From Pseudomonadota bacterium (GTDB lineage: Bacteria > Pseudomonadota > Alphaproteobacteria > Rhizobiales > Rhizobiaceae): a stretch of 64,000 nucleotides of DNA. The translations under genes were made by a program, and so were the position numbers. The notes beneath the pieces were generated by a model, which was given only the letters and a program-made list of their open reading frames with translations, did no database searches and was not told the DNA's origin. Position 1 is the first letter of the stretch, and each line of letters begins with the position of its first letter. The stretch lies in NCBI GenBank assembly GCA_023419535.1, contig JAEZXX010000116.1, positions 19,863 to 83,862 of the forward strand. Direction: 5' to 3'. Of the stretch, positions 45,616-54,477 are shown in pieces.

Positions 45616-47679
45616 ATGTACGTTCTACACATCGCACTCCAAGGCTGCCTGAAGGGCGCCGAGGTGGAATACGGGATGACCGCCGACACGGGCGGACATA
45701 TCCGATACCTGCTCGACCTCGCGCAAGCGGTCTCCTCCTGCGACCCCGGGACGCGCATGGTAATCGCCACCCGCCGCTTCGAGGGTCTGGGACCCGACTA
45801 CGAGACGGCGCGGGAGAGCGTGCGACCGGGGCTCGACATCGTCCGCCTGCCCTCCGCCAACCCCGCCTACCTGGCCAAGGAGGAACTGCACCGCGAGGTC
45901 GAAAGCTTCGCCGATTCCCTGATCGCCTTCATCGAGGCCGAAGGGCGGCCCGACCTCATCCACGCTCACTACGCGGACGCGGCGAGCGTCGCGGCGATCG
46001 TCAAGGCGCGGCTCGGCATCCCCTTCTTCTTCACCGCGCATTCTCTCGGCCGGGTGAAGCGCGAAGCCCTCGGCCCCGAGCACGCCATCGAGGGCATCGA
46101 GGAGCGCATCCGCGCCGAGGAGACGGCGCTGGCCGACGCCTCGCTCCTGATCGCCTCCTCGCGCGACGAGGCGGAAGTGCAGTACGCCTCCTACGCAGGC
46201 TACGACGCCGGGCGCATCCGCATCCTGCCGCCGGGCAGCGACCTCTCTGCCTTCCGCTCGGCGCGGACCAGCTTCGACGTCGACGCCGAGCTCGCGCGCT
46301 TCCTCGCCGATCCGGGCAAGCCCGTGATCCTCGCGATCGCCCGGCCGGTACGGCGCAAGAACCTCGCCGGCCTCGTCAAGCTCTTCGGCGAGAGCCCCGC
46401 GCTCCGCAAGCGCGCCAATCTCGTCATCGTCGCGGGCACGCGCGAGGACATCGACGCGCTCGACGGCGACATGGCCGAGACGATGCGCGATATCCTGATG
46501 CACATCGACCGCTACGACCTCTACGGCGAGGTCGCCTACCCGAAGCACCACCGGCCGCAGGACGTGCCGGCCTACTACGCCTATGCGCGCGAGCGCGGCG
46601 GCCTGTTCGTGAACCCGGCGCTGAACGAGCCCTTCGGCCTGACGCTGCTGGAGGCCTCCGCCGCGGGCCTGCCGATCGTGGCCACCGACAGCGGCGGACC
46701 GAACGACATCGTCGAGACCTGCGGCAATGGGCTTCTGGTCGATCCGCGGGACCCGGCCGCCATCGGCGAGGCGATCCTGCGAATCCTCTCCGACCGGCAC
46801 CTGCGCGAGCGCTTCGCCAAGGCCGGCGCCCGGGTGGCGGAGGCCTATGACTGGTCGCGCCACGCGACGCGCTACGGCCAGCTGGTGGGGGACACGGTCC
46901 AACCCCAGCGGCCGGCGGCCGCGCCGCGCCAGCTCCTCATCAGCGACATCGACAACACGCTGGTCGGCTGCTGCGAGGGCGTTCGCGCCTTCGGGGCCTG
47001 GCGGCGGGGCCAGAGCGACCTCGCCTTCGGCATCGCCTCAGGCCGCTCCTTCCACAGCGCCATGGCGATCCTGGAGCAGGAGGAGGCGCCGCGCCCGCAG
47101 GTGATGATCACCTCCGTCGGCTCGGAAATCTACCATCTGGACGAGGGCGGGGTGACCTACCGCGCCGACGAGGGCTGGCGGCGCGCCATCGCGCGCGGCT
47201 GGGACCGGGCGGGCGTGCGCGCCGTCCTCGACGGCTTCGCGACCTTGACGCCGCAGGCGCCGCTGGAACAGCGCGCCTTCAAGCTCTCCTACTTCTCGGA
47301 CGGCGACCCGGACACGGTGCGGGTCGTGCAGGAGCGGCTAGAGAAGGCGGGCCTGCGGGCTTCGCTCATCCACAGCCACGGCCGCTATCTCGACGTCCTG
47401 CCCTTCCGCGCCTCCAAGGGCACGGCGGTCGATCACGTCCGGCGGCTCTACAGGCTGCCGCAGAACGCGGTCTACGTCGCGGGCGACAGCGGCAACGACG
47501 TGGAGATGCTGCGCACCGTCCCGCAGTCGATCATCGTCGCCAACCACTCCGACGGGCTGGCGAGCCTGCCCTCCCTCGCCCACTCCTACGTCGCACGCCG
47601 CACCCACGCCAACGGCGTGATCGAGGGCGTCCTCCACTTCCAGACGATGTCGCGCGCCGCATGCAAGCCGGTGTCCTGA
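45616..47679 (+). CDS. Fused sucrose-phosphate-synthase-like GT4 and HAD phosphatase
   Basis: 687 residues. The N-terminal GT4 domain (about 1-430) has the SPS-type start GMTADTGGHIRYLLDLAQAV, HAHYADAASVAAIV, FTAHSLGRVKREAL, AIARPVRRKNLAGLVKLF and NPALNEPFGLTLLEASAAGLP. The C-terminal HAD domain (about 440-680) has DIDNTL (D444/D446), SGRSF, KGTAVDHV and GDSGNDVEML, like sucrose-6-phosphate phosphatase. The chain could therefore make a free disaccharide from NDP-sugar and a sugar phosphate. Sucrose is the simplest guess. Mannosylfructose, made in Agrobacterium by the separate SPS/SPP homologues MfpsA and MfpP, is a real alternative. Its 3' end overlaps the following GT2 gene by 19 bases. Confidence 0.85.
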   Translation: MYVLHIALQGCLKGAEVEYGMTADTGGHIRYLLDLAQAVSSCDPGTRMVIATRRFEGLGPDYETARESVRPGLDIVRLPSANPAYLAKEELHREVESFADSLIAFIEAEGRPDLIHAHYADAASVAAIVKARLGIPFFFTAHSLGRVKREALGPEHAIEGIEERIRAEETALADASLLIASSRDEAEVQYASYAGYDAGRIRILPPGSDLSAFRSARTSFDVDAELARFLADPGKPVILAIARPVRRKNLAGLVKLFGESPALRKRANLVIVAGTREDIDALDGDMAETMRDILMHIDRYDLYGEVAYPKHHRPQDVPAYYAYARERGGLFVNPALNEPFGLTLLEASAAGLPIVATDSGGPNDIVETCGNGLLVDPRDPAAIGEAILRILSDRHLRERFAKAGARVAEAYDWSRHATRYGQLVGDTVQPQRPAAAPRQLLISDIDNTLVGCCEGVRAFGAWRRGQSDLAFGIASGRSFHSAMAILEQEEAPRPQVMITSVGSEIYHLDEGGVTYRADEGWRRAIARGWDRAGVRAVLDGFATLTPQAPLEQRAFKLSYFSDGDPDTVRVVQERLEKAGLRASLIHSHGRYLDVLPFRASKGTAVDHVRRLYRLPQNAVYVAGDSGNDVEMLRTVPQSIIVANHSDGLASLPSLAHSYVARRTHANGVIEGVLHFQTMSRAACKPVS

Positions 47680-48524
47680 CGCTCGTCCGGGGGCGGGAGG
47701 CGCACTTGACCAACCTCATGCTGGGGCTCGCCCGGCAAAGCGAGCCGCCTGCCGAACTCGTCATCGCCTGGATGCAGGACGCGCCGATCGAGGATCTGCC
47801 GGACCCGGGCTGCCCCGTGCGCCACGTGATGGTGCCGGGCGATCCGATGCCGCTCGCCGCCGCCCGCAACCGCGCGGCCGAGGCCGCACGCGCCGATCTC
47901 CTGATCTTCCTCGACGTCGACTGCATCCCCTCCCCGACGCTGGTCCGGTCCTACAGGAAGGCCGCCATAGACCATCGCGGCCTGTTCCTCGGCGAGGTCC
48001 TGTATCTGCCGGGCGGCGCTGTCGGCGAGGCGCTCGATTTCGACCGGCTCGACGCGCTCGGGCGCGTCCATCCCTCCAAGCCCCCGATCCCGGAGAGGGG
48101 CGTCCGCAGGGAGCCGGACTCGGGCGAGCTCTGGGGCCTCTCCTTCGCCCTTCGGGCAACCGACTGGCGCGATCTCGGCGGCATGGACGAAGCCTTCGCG
48201 GGCTATGGCGGCGAGGAGACGGATTTCGCCGCACGCGTCTCGGCCGCCGGGCTTCCCGTCTATTGGACCGCCAAGGCGCGCGCCTACCACCAGCACCATC
48301 CCGTCCACGTTCCGCCGCTCCACCAGTTCGAGCACATCCTGCGCAATGCCCGGCTCTTCCACGCCCAGCACGGGCGCTGGTGCATGGACTACTGGCTCGG
48401 CCAGTTCCGGGACGCGGGGCTGATCAGCTGGAGTAAGGACGCGGCCTCGATCGAGGTCCGGCGCCCGCCGACGCCCGCCGAGATCGCCGCCTCGAGGCGC
48501 TCGAACGACACCCTCTTCTCCTGA
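47661..48524 (+). CDS. GT2-family glycosyltransferase
   Basis: 287-residue GT-A enzyme. It has an AAARNRAAEAARADLLIFLDVDCIPSP block with the DVD metal site near residues 91-93. A galactosyltransferase-like C-terminal region, with GLSFALRATDWRDLGGMDEAFAGYGGEETDFAARV, supplies the ExxDF acceptor/base motif. It is translationally linked to the SPS-like gene. It might extend the disaccharide made by that enzyme, but no specific evidence for this is visible. Confidence 0.8.
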   Translation: MQAGVLTLVRGREAHLTNLMLGLARQSEPPAELVIAWMQDAPIEDLPDPGCPVRHVMVPGDPMPLAAARNRAAEAARADLLIFLDVDCIPSPTLVRSYRKAAIDHRGLFLGEVLYLPGGAVGEALDFDRLDALGRVHPSKPPIPERGVRREPDSGELWGLSFALRATDWRDLGGMDEAFAGYGGEETDFAARVSAAGLPVYWTAKARAYHQHHPVHVPPLHQFEHILRNARLFHAQHGRWCMDYWLGQFRDAGLISWSKDAASIEVRRPPTPAEIAASRRSNDTLFS

Positions 48525-48549
48525 CGCCCTCCGGCAAAGGACGCATGCC

Positions 48550-49683
48550 ATGCAAAAGCCCATCGCCTTCTTCGTCCATCATCAGGGCCGGGGACACGCC
48601 AACCGCACGATGGCCCTCGTGGAGCGCATGTCGGCGACGCGCCCGGTCTCGGTGCTGACGGCCGGGCCCCATCTCTTCGACGGTTTCCTGCGCGACATCG
48701 AGATCGTGGAACTGCCGAACATGATCGGCGCGAGGGTCCCGACGCCGCGCCTCTTCGCCGAACCGACGCCGCAGGTGATGCACTGCGTGCCGCTCGGCGT
48801 TGCGGAGATGCGGCGGACGATGCGTACCATCCTCGACCATCTCGACGAGCGGGACGTCGGGCTCTTCGTCGTCGACGTCTCGGCCGAGATCGCGCTCCTG
48901 TCGCGCGCCGCCAGCGTGCCCGCCGTCCAGATCCGCATGCACGGCGACCGGTCCGACATCGGCCATATCGGCTCCTACGAGGCCGGCGTCGGGCTCTTCG
49001 CGCCCTTCGACGAGCGGCTGGAGCAGGCCGACTATCCGGCGCATCTTCGCGCCAAGACCTTCTATTCGGGGGGCCTGTGCACGACGCGCGATCCGGTGCC
49101 GACGCGGGAGGAGGCGCGGGCGCGGCTCGGGATCGACCCGGCGCGCGAGACGATCGTCGTCCTCACCGGCGGCGGCGGCGCGGGTACGCCCTATGCCCCG
49201 CTGACCGTCGGCGCACGCGCCGCGCCCGACGCGCTCTGGCTCGTTCTCGGCCCGACGTTGCGGGAGGGCCACGAGACCGATTTCGCGAACTTGCGCGAAC
49301 TCGGCTGGGTCGAGAACGTCACCGACCATCTCGCGGCGGCCGACATCGTCCTCGCCTCGGCCGGCGACAACACCGTCCACGAGGCCGCGCGGGTCGGCGC
49401 GCGCCTCGCGGTGATGCCCGAATGGCGCTACTTCGCCGAACAGCACCGCAAGGCCGACGCGCTGGTCGCCATCGGCGCGGCGGCGAGCGCGCCCGCCTGG
49501 CCGGGCGACTTCTCCGCGTGGACCGACCTTCTGGACCGCGCCCGCGCGCTCGATTCCGACATCATCCGCTCGCTCCACACGCCCGACGCCGCGCGGCTCG
49601 GCGCAGAATGGCTGGAGGGACTGACGGACGAGCTCTGGGCGGGCGCCGCGCCCCGCGAGGCGCCGCTGCTGCGCGCCGTCTGA
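48550..49683 (+). CDS. GT28/MurG-like glycosyltransferase
   Basis: 377-residue GT-B protein. It begins with FFVHHQGRGHANRTMALVERM, typical of GT28-like enzymes that bind a lipid- or protein-linked acceptor. The C-terminal half has VVLTGGGGAGTPYAPLT and a donor-site block WVENVTDHLAAADIVLASAGDNTVHEAARVGARL. It lies 25 bases after the GT2 gene, and its stop overlaps the next ATG (TGATG). Function beyond family is unknown. Confidence 0.75.
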   Translation: MQKPIAFFVHHQGRGHANRTMALVERMSATRPVSVLTAGPHLFDGFLRDIEIVELPNMIGARVPTPRLFAEPTPQVMHCVPLGVAEMRRTMRTILDHLDERDVGLFVVDVSAEIALLSRAASVPAVQIRMHGDRSDIGHIGSYEAGVGLFAPFDERLEQADYPAHLRAKTFYSGGLCTTRDPVPTREEARARLGIDPARETIVVLTGGGGAGTPYAPLTVGARAAPDALWLVLGPTLREGHETDFANLRELGWVENVTDHLAAADIVLASAGDNTVHEAARVGARLAVMPEWRYFAEQHRKADALVAIGAAASAPAWPGDFSAWTDLLDRARALDSDIIRSLHTPDAARLGAEWLEGLTDELWAGAAPREAPLLRAV

Positions 49684-50327
49684 TGGCGAGCCTCGTCACC
49701 GTCCTCAAGGGCGGCGGGCGCTACGACGAGGTCTGGGTGGAGCGGCTCGCCGGGGGCATCCGCCGCCACGCGCCGGCCTTCGAGCGCATCCTCTGCCTCA
49801 CCGATCTGGACCTTGCCGTCGAGGGCGTCGACACCGTGCCGCTGCGCCACGGCTGGCCGGCCTGGTGGGCGAAGGTCGAAGCGTTCCGGCCCGGCCTCGT
49901 CGCCGGGACCGCGGTGCTCTGCGACCTCGACACGGTGCTGACCGGCGACGCCGACGCCTTGGCGACGCCGGGTGCGGCGACGATGGAGGATCATTTCCTG
50001 AAAGGCCGCGCCTCGACCGCGCTGATCCGCTGGGAGGGCGACGATCTGGCCCATGTCTATGAGACCTTCGCCGCCGATCCCGAGCGCTGGATGCGGCCGG
50101 GCTCGTGCGGGGAAGTGCCGAACGCCGTCCATGGCGACCAGGTCGTCGTCGACCATCTGATGCGGCGTGCGGGCGGGCTGCCGCCCTTCCTGCAGGACCT
50201 CCATCCGGGGCTCGTCGATTTCTACGATCCGGAAAAGCCCGATCCCGGCCCGGTCGTGATCTTCATCGGCGACGCCAAACCCGACAACGCGTCCGGCCCG
50301 GTCGTCCGCCACTGGCACGGCGATTGA
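49683..50327 (+). CDS. Small GT-A fold (GT8-like) nucleotide-diphospho-sugar transferase
   Basis: 214 residues. The putative metal motif DLDTVLTG is near residue 80, following AVLC. The flanking elements ILCLTDLDL and the C-terminal VVIFIGDAKPDN/VVRHWHG resemble small GT8-like or hypothetical glycosyltransferases. It is the last gene of the four-gene plus-strand group and converges tightly with the hydrolase gene (3-base gap). Activity is not certain from sequence. Confidence 0.55.
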   Translation: MASLVTVLKGGGRYDEVWVERLAGGIRRHAPAFERILCLTDLDLAVEGVDTVPLRHGWPAWWAKVEAFRPGLVAGTAVLCDLDTVLTGDADALATPGAATMEDHFLKGRASTALIRWEGDDLAHVYETFAADPERWMRPGSCGEVPNAVHGDQVVVDHLMRRAGGLPPFLQDLHPGLVDFYDPEKPDPGPVVIFIGDAKPDNASGPVVRHWHGD

Positions 50328-50330
50328 GCG

Positions 50331-50942
50331 TCACGCCCGCCAGTTCGCCTCGATCGCCTCGCTGGTCGTCAGAGCGACCTGGAGCCCGAAGCGCTGGGCG
50401 TAGAGAGCGATGAGCGCGTCGTGCGTGTCGTCGGTCGAGGAGCACATGGCGTCCTTGGCCAACACCACGCGGAACCCGTGATCGACGGCGCTCATGACGC
50501 TGGAGAGGACGCAGACGTCGGTCTCCGTGCCCGTCACGATCAGCGTCTCTACGCCCCTTTTGCGCAGGAACGGCAGGAGGTCGGGCGTCGAAAAGGCCGA
50601 ATAGCCCGGCTTGTCGAAGACGGCGGCGGGCGGCACGAACCGCGCGAGCTCCGGCACGAGATCCACGATCCCCGGCTCGGCCTCCTCGCCCGTGAACTGG
50701 TGCCATTTGCGATAATAATCCGCCCAGCAGCCGACCGCGTCCTCCGCCCGCTCGGGTGGCATGAAGCGGGTGAAGACCGTGCGCCCCGGGTGAAGCGACA
50801 CCAGCCGCTCCGCGACGGGGCGCACGCGGTCCATCCAGGGCGCGCGCCACGGCGTCTCCTCGGCGAACATGCGCTGCATGTCGACGCAGAGATGAGCGGT
50901 CGGCCGCGTCAGGAAATCGGGCGCCTGGTCGCTCCGGGGCAT
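50331..50942 (-). CDS. Isochorismatase-family cysteine hydrolase
   Basis: 203-residue hydrolase with the family catalytic triad: Asp in CVDMQRMF (D21), Lys in VFDKPGYSAF (K111) and the nucleophile Cys in GTETDVCVLSSVMSAVDHGF (C144), with the preceding cis-peptide pattern. The ATG at 50942 was chosen because AGGAGG lies 6-7 bases upstream; a longer reading start at 50987 has no such site. Family members cleave isochorismate, nicotinamide, ureidoacrylate or other amides. The substrate here is unknown. Confidence 0.82.
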   Translation of the reverse strand: MPRSDQAPDFLTRPTAHLCVDMQRMFAEETPWRAPWMDRVRPVAERLVSLHPGRTVFTRFMPPERAEDAVGCWADYYRKWHQFTGEEAEPGIVDLVPELARFVPPAAVFDKPGYSAFSTPDLLPFLRKRGVETLIVTGTETDVCVLSSVMSAVDHGFRVVLAKDAMCSSTDDTHDALIALYAQRFGLQVALTTSEAIEANWRA

Positions 50943-51081
50943 GGGTGTCCTCCTGGCGAGGTCCACCGGGGCCCCGCGCGAGGACAACGCACCGTGCCCG
51001 TGATCGGCCGAGCTTGGGTGGCCGGCTGAACATTGGCTCGGAAGCGACCGCCGATCGCCCTCCGGCCGGTCCCGCAGGGGC

Positions 51082-51774
51082 CTAGAAATCGAGTTCCGAA
51101 TAGTGCCCGGCCGGCGAGACGCCGCGCAGACGCTCGGCGAGCAGCGGGCGGAAGGCGGGGCGCGACTTCAGTCGCATGTACCATTCCTTGGCCGCCGGTT
51201 CCTCGTCCCAGGCGACCTCGCCGAGATAGTCGAGCACCGAGAAGGCCGCCGCGCCCGCGAGATCGGCGTAGGAGAGATGCGTGCCCGACAGCCAATTGCG
51301 GCTCTCCGACAGCCAGCCGACATAGCGCATGTGGTGCTTGAGGTTGGCGCGCGCGGCGCGGATCGCGGACGAGTCGGGCGCCCCGCCCCCGTGCTCGGCC
51401 CGCATCTCCCGCTTGAAGACGCGCTCGCGCACCAGATAGCGCGTGACCTCGGCGTCCATCTTGCCGAGGAACCATTCGGTCAGGCGCCGGATTTCGGCGC
51501 GCTCGGCCGGTTTGTCGGCGAAGAGCCGGCGCTCGCGCTGGAAGGCGCCGCGCGTCTCGTCGAGATATTCGGCCGCCACCAGTCCACCGACGATGGGCGG
51601 GCCGTTGTCCTCGATCATCACCGGCAGGCTGGCGGCCGGGTTCATCGCCAGGAACTCCCGGCGCCGCTCCCAGGGGCGCTCCTCGATCAGCTCGATCCGC
51701 TCGCCGTACTCGCCGAGCACGAGGCGCACGAAGCGCGAGGCCGCCGACATGGGATGATGGTGAAGCCTGATCAT
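51082..51774 (-). CDS. fzlA: FzlA-like glutathione S-transferase family protein
   Basis: 230-residue GST-fold protein. The N-terminus LHHHPMSAASRFVRLVLGEYG, the WERRREFLAMNPAASLPV block and the acidic-aromatic C-terminal tail ending HYSELDF match what I recall of FzlA from Caulobacter and Agrobacterium. FzlA binds FtsZ filaments at the division site and is essential for constriction. The catalytic Ser/Tyr of ordinary GSTs is not obvious. It is divergent from uppP, the undecaprenyl-diphosphate phosphatase of cell-wall synthesis, and an NDUFA9-like gene follows uppP; a division/envelope context fits. Sub-family assignment is from memory. Confidence 0.72.
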   Translation of the reverse strand: MIRLHHHPMSAASRFVRLVLGEYGERIELIEERPWERRREFLAMNPAASLPVMIEDNGPPIVGGLVAAEYLDETRGAFQRERRLFADKPAERAEIRRLTEWFLGKMDAEVTRYLVRERVFKREMRAEHGGGAPDSSAIRAARANLKHHMRYVGWLSESRNWLSGTHLSYADLAGAAAFSVLDYLGEVAWDEEPAAKEWYMRLKSRPAFRPLLAERLRGVSPAGHYSELDF

Positions 51775-51885
51775 CGAATCCGCTCTGGTGCCCCCGGCTT
51801 GTCCCGGTCCGCGCGAACCGCGCGTGCCTATCGCCCGCAGTATCGGGCTTTCTCAAGGCGGCGCAAAGCGTCTCGTGCGTCCTTT

Positions 51886-51919
51886 GTGCGATGCAACGAC
51901 GAGACGTGCGATGCAACGA
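51886..51919. repeat. Direct repeat GTGCGATGCAACGA (two copies, 20-bp period)
   Basis: The 14-mer occurs at 51886-51899 and 51906-51919, with a related fragment (GATGCGACAA) following. It lies in the 244-base divergent gap between fzlA and uppP. The 20-bp period, nearly two helical turns, suggests a protein-binding array in the promoter region. No regulator can be named. Confidence 0.55.
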
Positions 51920-52018
51920 TGCGACAAGCGCGTTGAATTCGTCCCGCGCGCGGCCCGCCGCCTTCATGCTCGCGCAAAGGCTGGGGCATAGGAAGGCCGA
52001 AAGAAAGGCGAAGGCCCC

Positions 52019-52822
52019 ATGACGACCGACCTCTTCAACGCCACGCTCCTCGGGGTGATCGAGGGGCTGACCGAGTTCATTCCGGTCTCCTCCACCGCCC
52101 ATCTGATCCTCGTCGGCCGGATGATCGGCTTCGACTCGACCGGAAACACCTTCGAGGTGCTGGTTCAGCTCGGCGCGGTGCTGGCTATCGTCACGGTCTA
52201 TTTCGCCAAGCTCTGGCAAATTTTCGTGAGCCTGCCGTCGAGCGCCCAGAGCCGGCGCTTCGTCCTCTCGATCCTCCTCGCCTTCCTGCCCGCGGCGGTG
52301 ATCGGCGCCTTCGCGCACTCCTTCATCAAGGACGTGCTGTTCGAATCGCCCGCGCTGATCTGCGTCATGCTGGTCGTCGGCGGCTTCATCCTTCTGGCGC
52401 TCGACCGGATGGCGCTGGAGCGCAAATACACCGACGCGATGCAGTTCCCGCCCTCGCTCTGCCTGAAGATCGGCTTCATCCAGTGCCTGGCGATGATCCC
52501 GGGAACCTCGCGCTCGGGCGCGACCATCGCCGGCGCCCTGTGGCTGGGCGCCGAGAAACGCGCCGCGGCCGAGTTCTCGTTCTTCCTCGCCATGCCGACC
52601 ATGGCGGGCGCCTTCGCCTACGACCTCTACAGCAACCGCGACATCCTCTCGGCCGACGACGCCGCGATCATCGGCGTCGGCTTCGTCGCGGCCTTCCTCT
52701 CGGGCGTGCTCGTGGTGCGCTATCTGCTCGACTTCGTGTCGAAGCACGGTTTTGCGCCCTTCGCCTACTGGCGCATCCTCGTCGGCCTCGTGGGCCTTGC
52801 CACGATCGCGACCTTCGGCTGA
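52019..52822 (+). CDS. uppP: Undecaprenyl-diphosphate phosphatase
   Basis: 267-residue BacA/UppP membrane protein that recycles undecaprenyl pyrophosphate for peptidoglycan and other envelope glycans. The two catalytic motifs are EGLTEFIPVSSTAHL (about 15-29) and the PGTSRSGATI loop near residue 160. About eight hydrophobic segments are visible. It converges with the NDUFA9-like gene (13-base gap). Confidence 0.93.
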   Translation: MTTDLFNATLLGVIEGLTEFIPVSSTAHLILVGRMIGFDSTGNTFEVLVQLGAVLAIVTVYFAKLWQIFVSLPSSAQSRRFVLSILLAFLPAAVIGAFAHSFIKDVLFESPALICVMLVVGGFILLALDRMALERKYTDAMQFPPSLCLKIGFIQCLAMIPGTSRSGATIAGALWLGAEKRAAAEFSFFLAMPTMAGAFAYDLYSNRDILSADDAAIIGVGFVAAFLSGVLVVRYLLDFVSKHGFAPFAYWRILVGLVGLATIATFG

Positions 52823-52835
52823 CCGCGTGCCCGGG

Positions 52836-53840
52836 TCAGGCCCGGGGCGCGATCTCCTCGTCCACCGTCTTGTCGGAGGTCGGGCTCCCCCGGGTGAACT
52901 GCCCCTGCGGGCGGAAGCGCACGAGATAGGTCGGGAGGATCGCCTCGAGCGAACGCGGCGTGACGCCGAAGGCCTCCAAGGTGCGTCCCTCGGCCTTCGC
53001 CTCCTCCGAGACCACGTTGTCGCATTGGAGCTGGACGACCTGATCCGACGTGATCGGTGCGCCCGGCAGCTTCTCCATCACCCCGGCGAAGCGCGCGGCG
53101 ATCCCTTCGGACAGCGGCAGGATGAAGCGCTTGCGGTCGATGACGAGGAGCATCTCCTCCATCAGCTCGCGGAAGGTGCGAACCTCCGGTCCGCCGAGCT
53201 CGTAGGCGCGCCCGCCCTCCACCGTGCCGTCGACCGCCCCGGCGACGGCCAGCGCCACGTCATTGACGAAGACCGGCTGGAAGCGCGTGTCGGCCCCCAC
53301 GAGCGGCAGCACCGGGAAGAGCGTCGCCATCGAGGCGAAGCGGTTGAAGAACTGGTCCTCGGCGCCGAAGAGGATGGAGGGGCGCAGCACCACGGCCTCC
53401 GGCACGAGCGACAGCGCATGCGCCTCGCCCTCCGCCTTGGTGCGAGCGTAGCGGCTGGGCGAGCCCTTGTCCGCGCCGATCGCCGACATCTGGACGAGGC
53501 CCGCGCCGTTCGCCTTTGCGGCCTCGGCGACGTGGCGGGCGCCCTCCGCCTGGAGCGCGGAGAAGCGCTGGGCGCCGCTCTCGGACAGGATGCCGACGAG
53601 GTTGACGACGTGGTCGGCCCCCTCGACGGCGCGATCGACCGACCAGCGATGGCGAAGATTGGCCTGGATCGGCTGGATCTGCCCGAGCCGCCCCGCGATC
53701 TGGAGGTGGTAGGCGAGGTCGGGCCGGCGGCTGGCGACGCGCACCCGGTGACCGCGGCTGGCGAGCGCCTGCACGACATATCGGCCGAGAAAGCCGGAGC
53801 CGCCGAACACGGTGACGAGCTTGTTGGTATCGACCTTCAT
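52836..53840 (-). CDS. NDUFA9-like complex I NAD(P)-binding protein
   Basis: 334-residue atypical SDR. It has the Rossmann motif VFGGSGFLGRYVVQAL at about 10-25, a canonical NLVGIL strand and SAIGADKGSPSRYARTKAEGE in place of the YxxxK motif. This is the layout of the NDUFA9 accessory subunit family found next to uppP in many alphaproteobacteria. GAGG is 6 bases before the ATG at 53840. It may be an assembly or accessory factor for NADH:quinone oxidoreductase. Enzyme activity is not established for the family. Confidence 0.82.
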   Translation of the reverse strand: MKVDTNKLVTVFGGSGFLGRYVVQALASRGHRVRVASRRPDLAYHLQIAGRLGQIQPIQANLRHRWSVDRAVEGADHVVNLVGILSESGAQRFSALQAEGARHVAEAAKANGAGLVQMSAIGADKGSPSRYARTKAEGEAHALSLVPEAVVLRPSILFGAEDQFFNRFASMATLFPVLPLVGADTRFQPVFVNDVALAVAGAVDGTVEGGRAYELGGPEVRTFRELMEEMLLVIDRKRFILPLSEGIAARFAGVMEKLPGAPITSDQVVQLQCDNVVSEEAKAEGRTLEAFGVTPRSLEAILPTYLVRFRPQGQFTRGSPTSDKTVDEEIAPRA

Positions 53841-54259
53841 GGCTGCCTCTTCCGGCGAAACGCGTCCTGGTTTGCGGCCCGATCTACAGCATCGCCCGGC
53901 GAATCGAAATCCATTTCCAGGCAAGGCCGCCCGCATGCGGCAACATAGGGCACAGGGGCCGTTCCGTCCGCAGGATCGGGACGGCGGACCGCCCCGGCAC
54001 GTCCGCCGCAGGGCTCCGCCGGTGTCGTCGGTGCGGCATGAGCCCGACGTCCTACCGCCGAACCGCGCCCCGTTCGCAACCTCGCCCCGAGAGGGGCAGA
54101 GCCGCGGCGAAGGGCGCGGAGACCCGCCGATCCGCAGGCCGGCGACACCGTGCGACAAGGGCTTGAACGGGCAGTCGTTATGGCTATAGTCCGCGCCGTT
54201 CGAGGGCGGAAGCTTCGTTGAGCGCCGACCGGCCCACGAAGCGTTCCGTTCGAACGGAC
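53841..54259. other. Non-coding gap before tRNA-Ser
   Basis: About 420 bases without a credible gene. Apart from the tRNA promoter near its right end and a small GCCCC-GAGA-GGGGC hairpin at 54084-54097, I see nothing identifiable. Confidence 0.6.
54163..54190 (+). promoter_or_regulatory. Predicted promoter of tRNA-Ser
   Basis: TTGAAC (54163-54168), a 16-base spacer and TATAGT (54185-54190) make a good housekeeping promoter. It ends about 70 bases before the mature tRNA. Confidence 0.6.
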
Positions 54260-54349
54260 GGAGGGGTGGCCGAGTGGTTGAAGGCGCACGCCTGGAAAGT
54301 GTGTATACGGGAAACCGTATCGCGGGTTCGAATCCCGCTCCCTCCGCCA
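54260..54349 (+). tRNA. tRNA-Ser (anticodon GGA)
   Basis: 90-base class II tRNA. The 7-bp acceptor stem (GGAGGGG with TCCCTCC, last pair G-U) is followed by the D-arm with GGTTGAAGGC. The anticodon stem CACGC/GTGTG encloses the loop with GGA at 54294-54296. A long variable arm (TACGG/CCGTA), the TTCGAAT T-loop and an encoded CCA end complete it. GGA reads UCC/UCU serine codons. No integrase or element is attached at its 3' end in this window. Confidence 0.96.
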
Positions 54350-54449
54350 TCGTCGCCCCGACCCCGAGACCGCAGCGCGTTTTGCTCGGTGGCCCGCCCT
54401 TTCTTGAAACGCTGCGCCCGAGGCACCGAGCGGGGCGGCTTCGGTCGTC

Positions 54450-54477
54450 TTGAAGCCGGCCCGACACGGAATATTTT
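54450..54477 (+). promoter_or_regulatory. Predicted promoter of metNIQ
   Basis: TTGAAG (54450-54455), a 16-base spacer and TATTTT (54472-54477) precede a leader of about 130 bases. I searched the leader by eye for a SAM-type riboswitch and could not recognise one. Confidence 0.45.

Noticed and set aside
54301..54308. TGTATAC resembling the MatR-type operator
   Set aside because: It is part of the tRNA-Ser anticodon/variable arm and is explained by the tRNA structure.
54260..54349. tRNA-Ser as an integration site of a genomic island
   Set aside because: No integrase, no repeated tRNA 3' end and no change in gene character is seen on either side.
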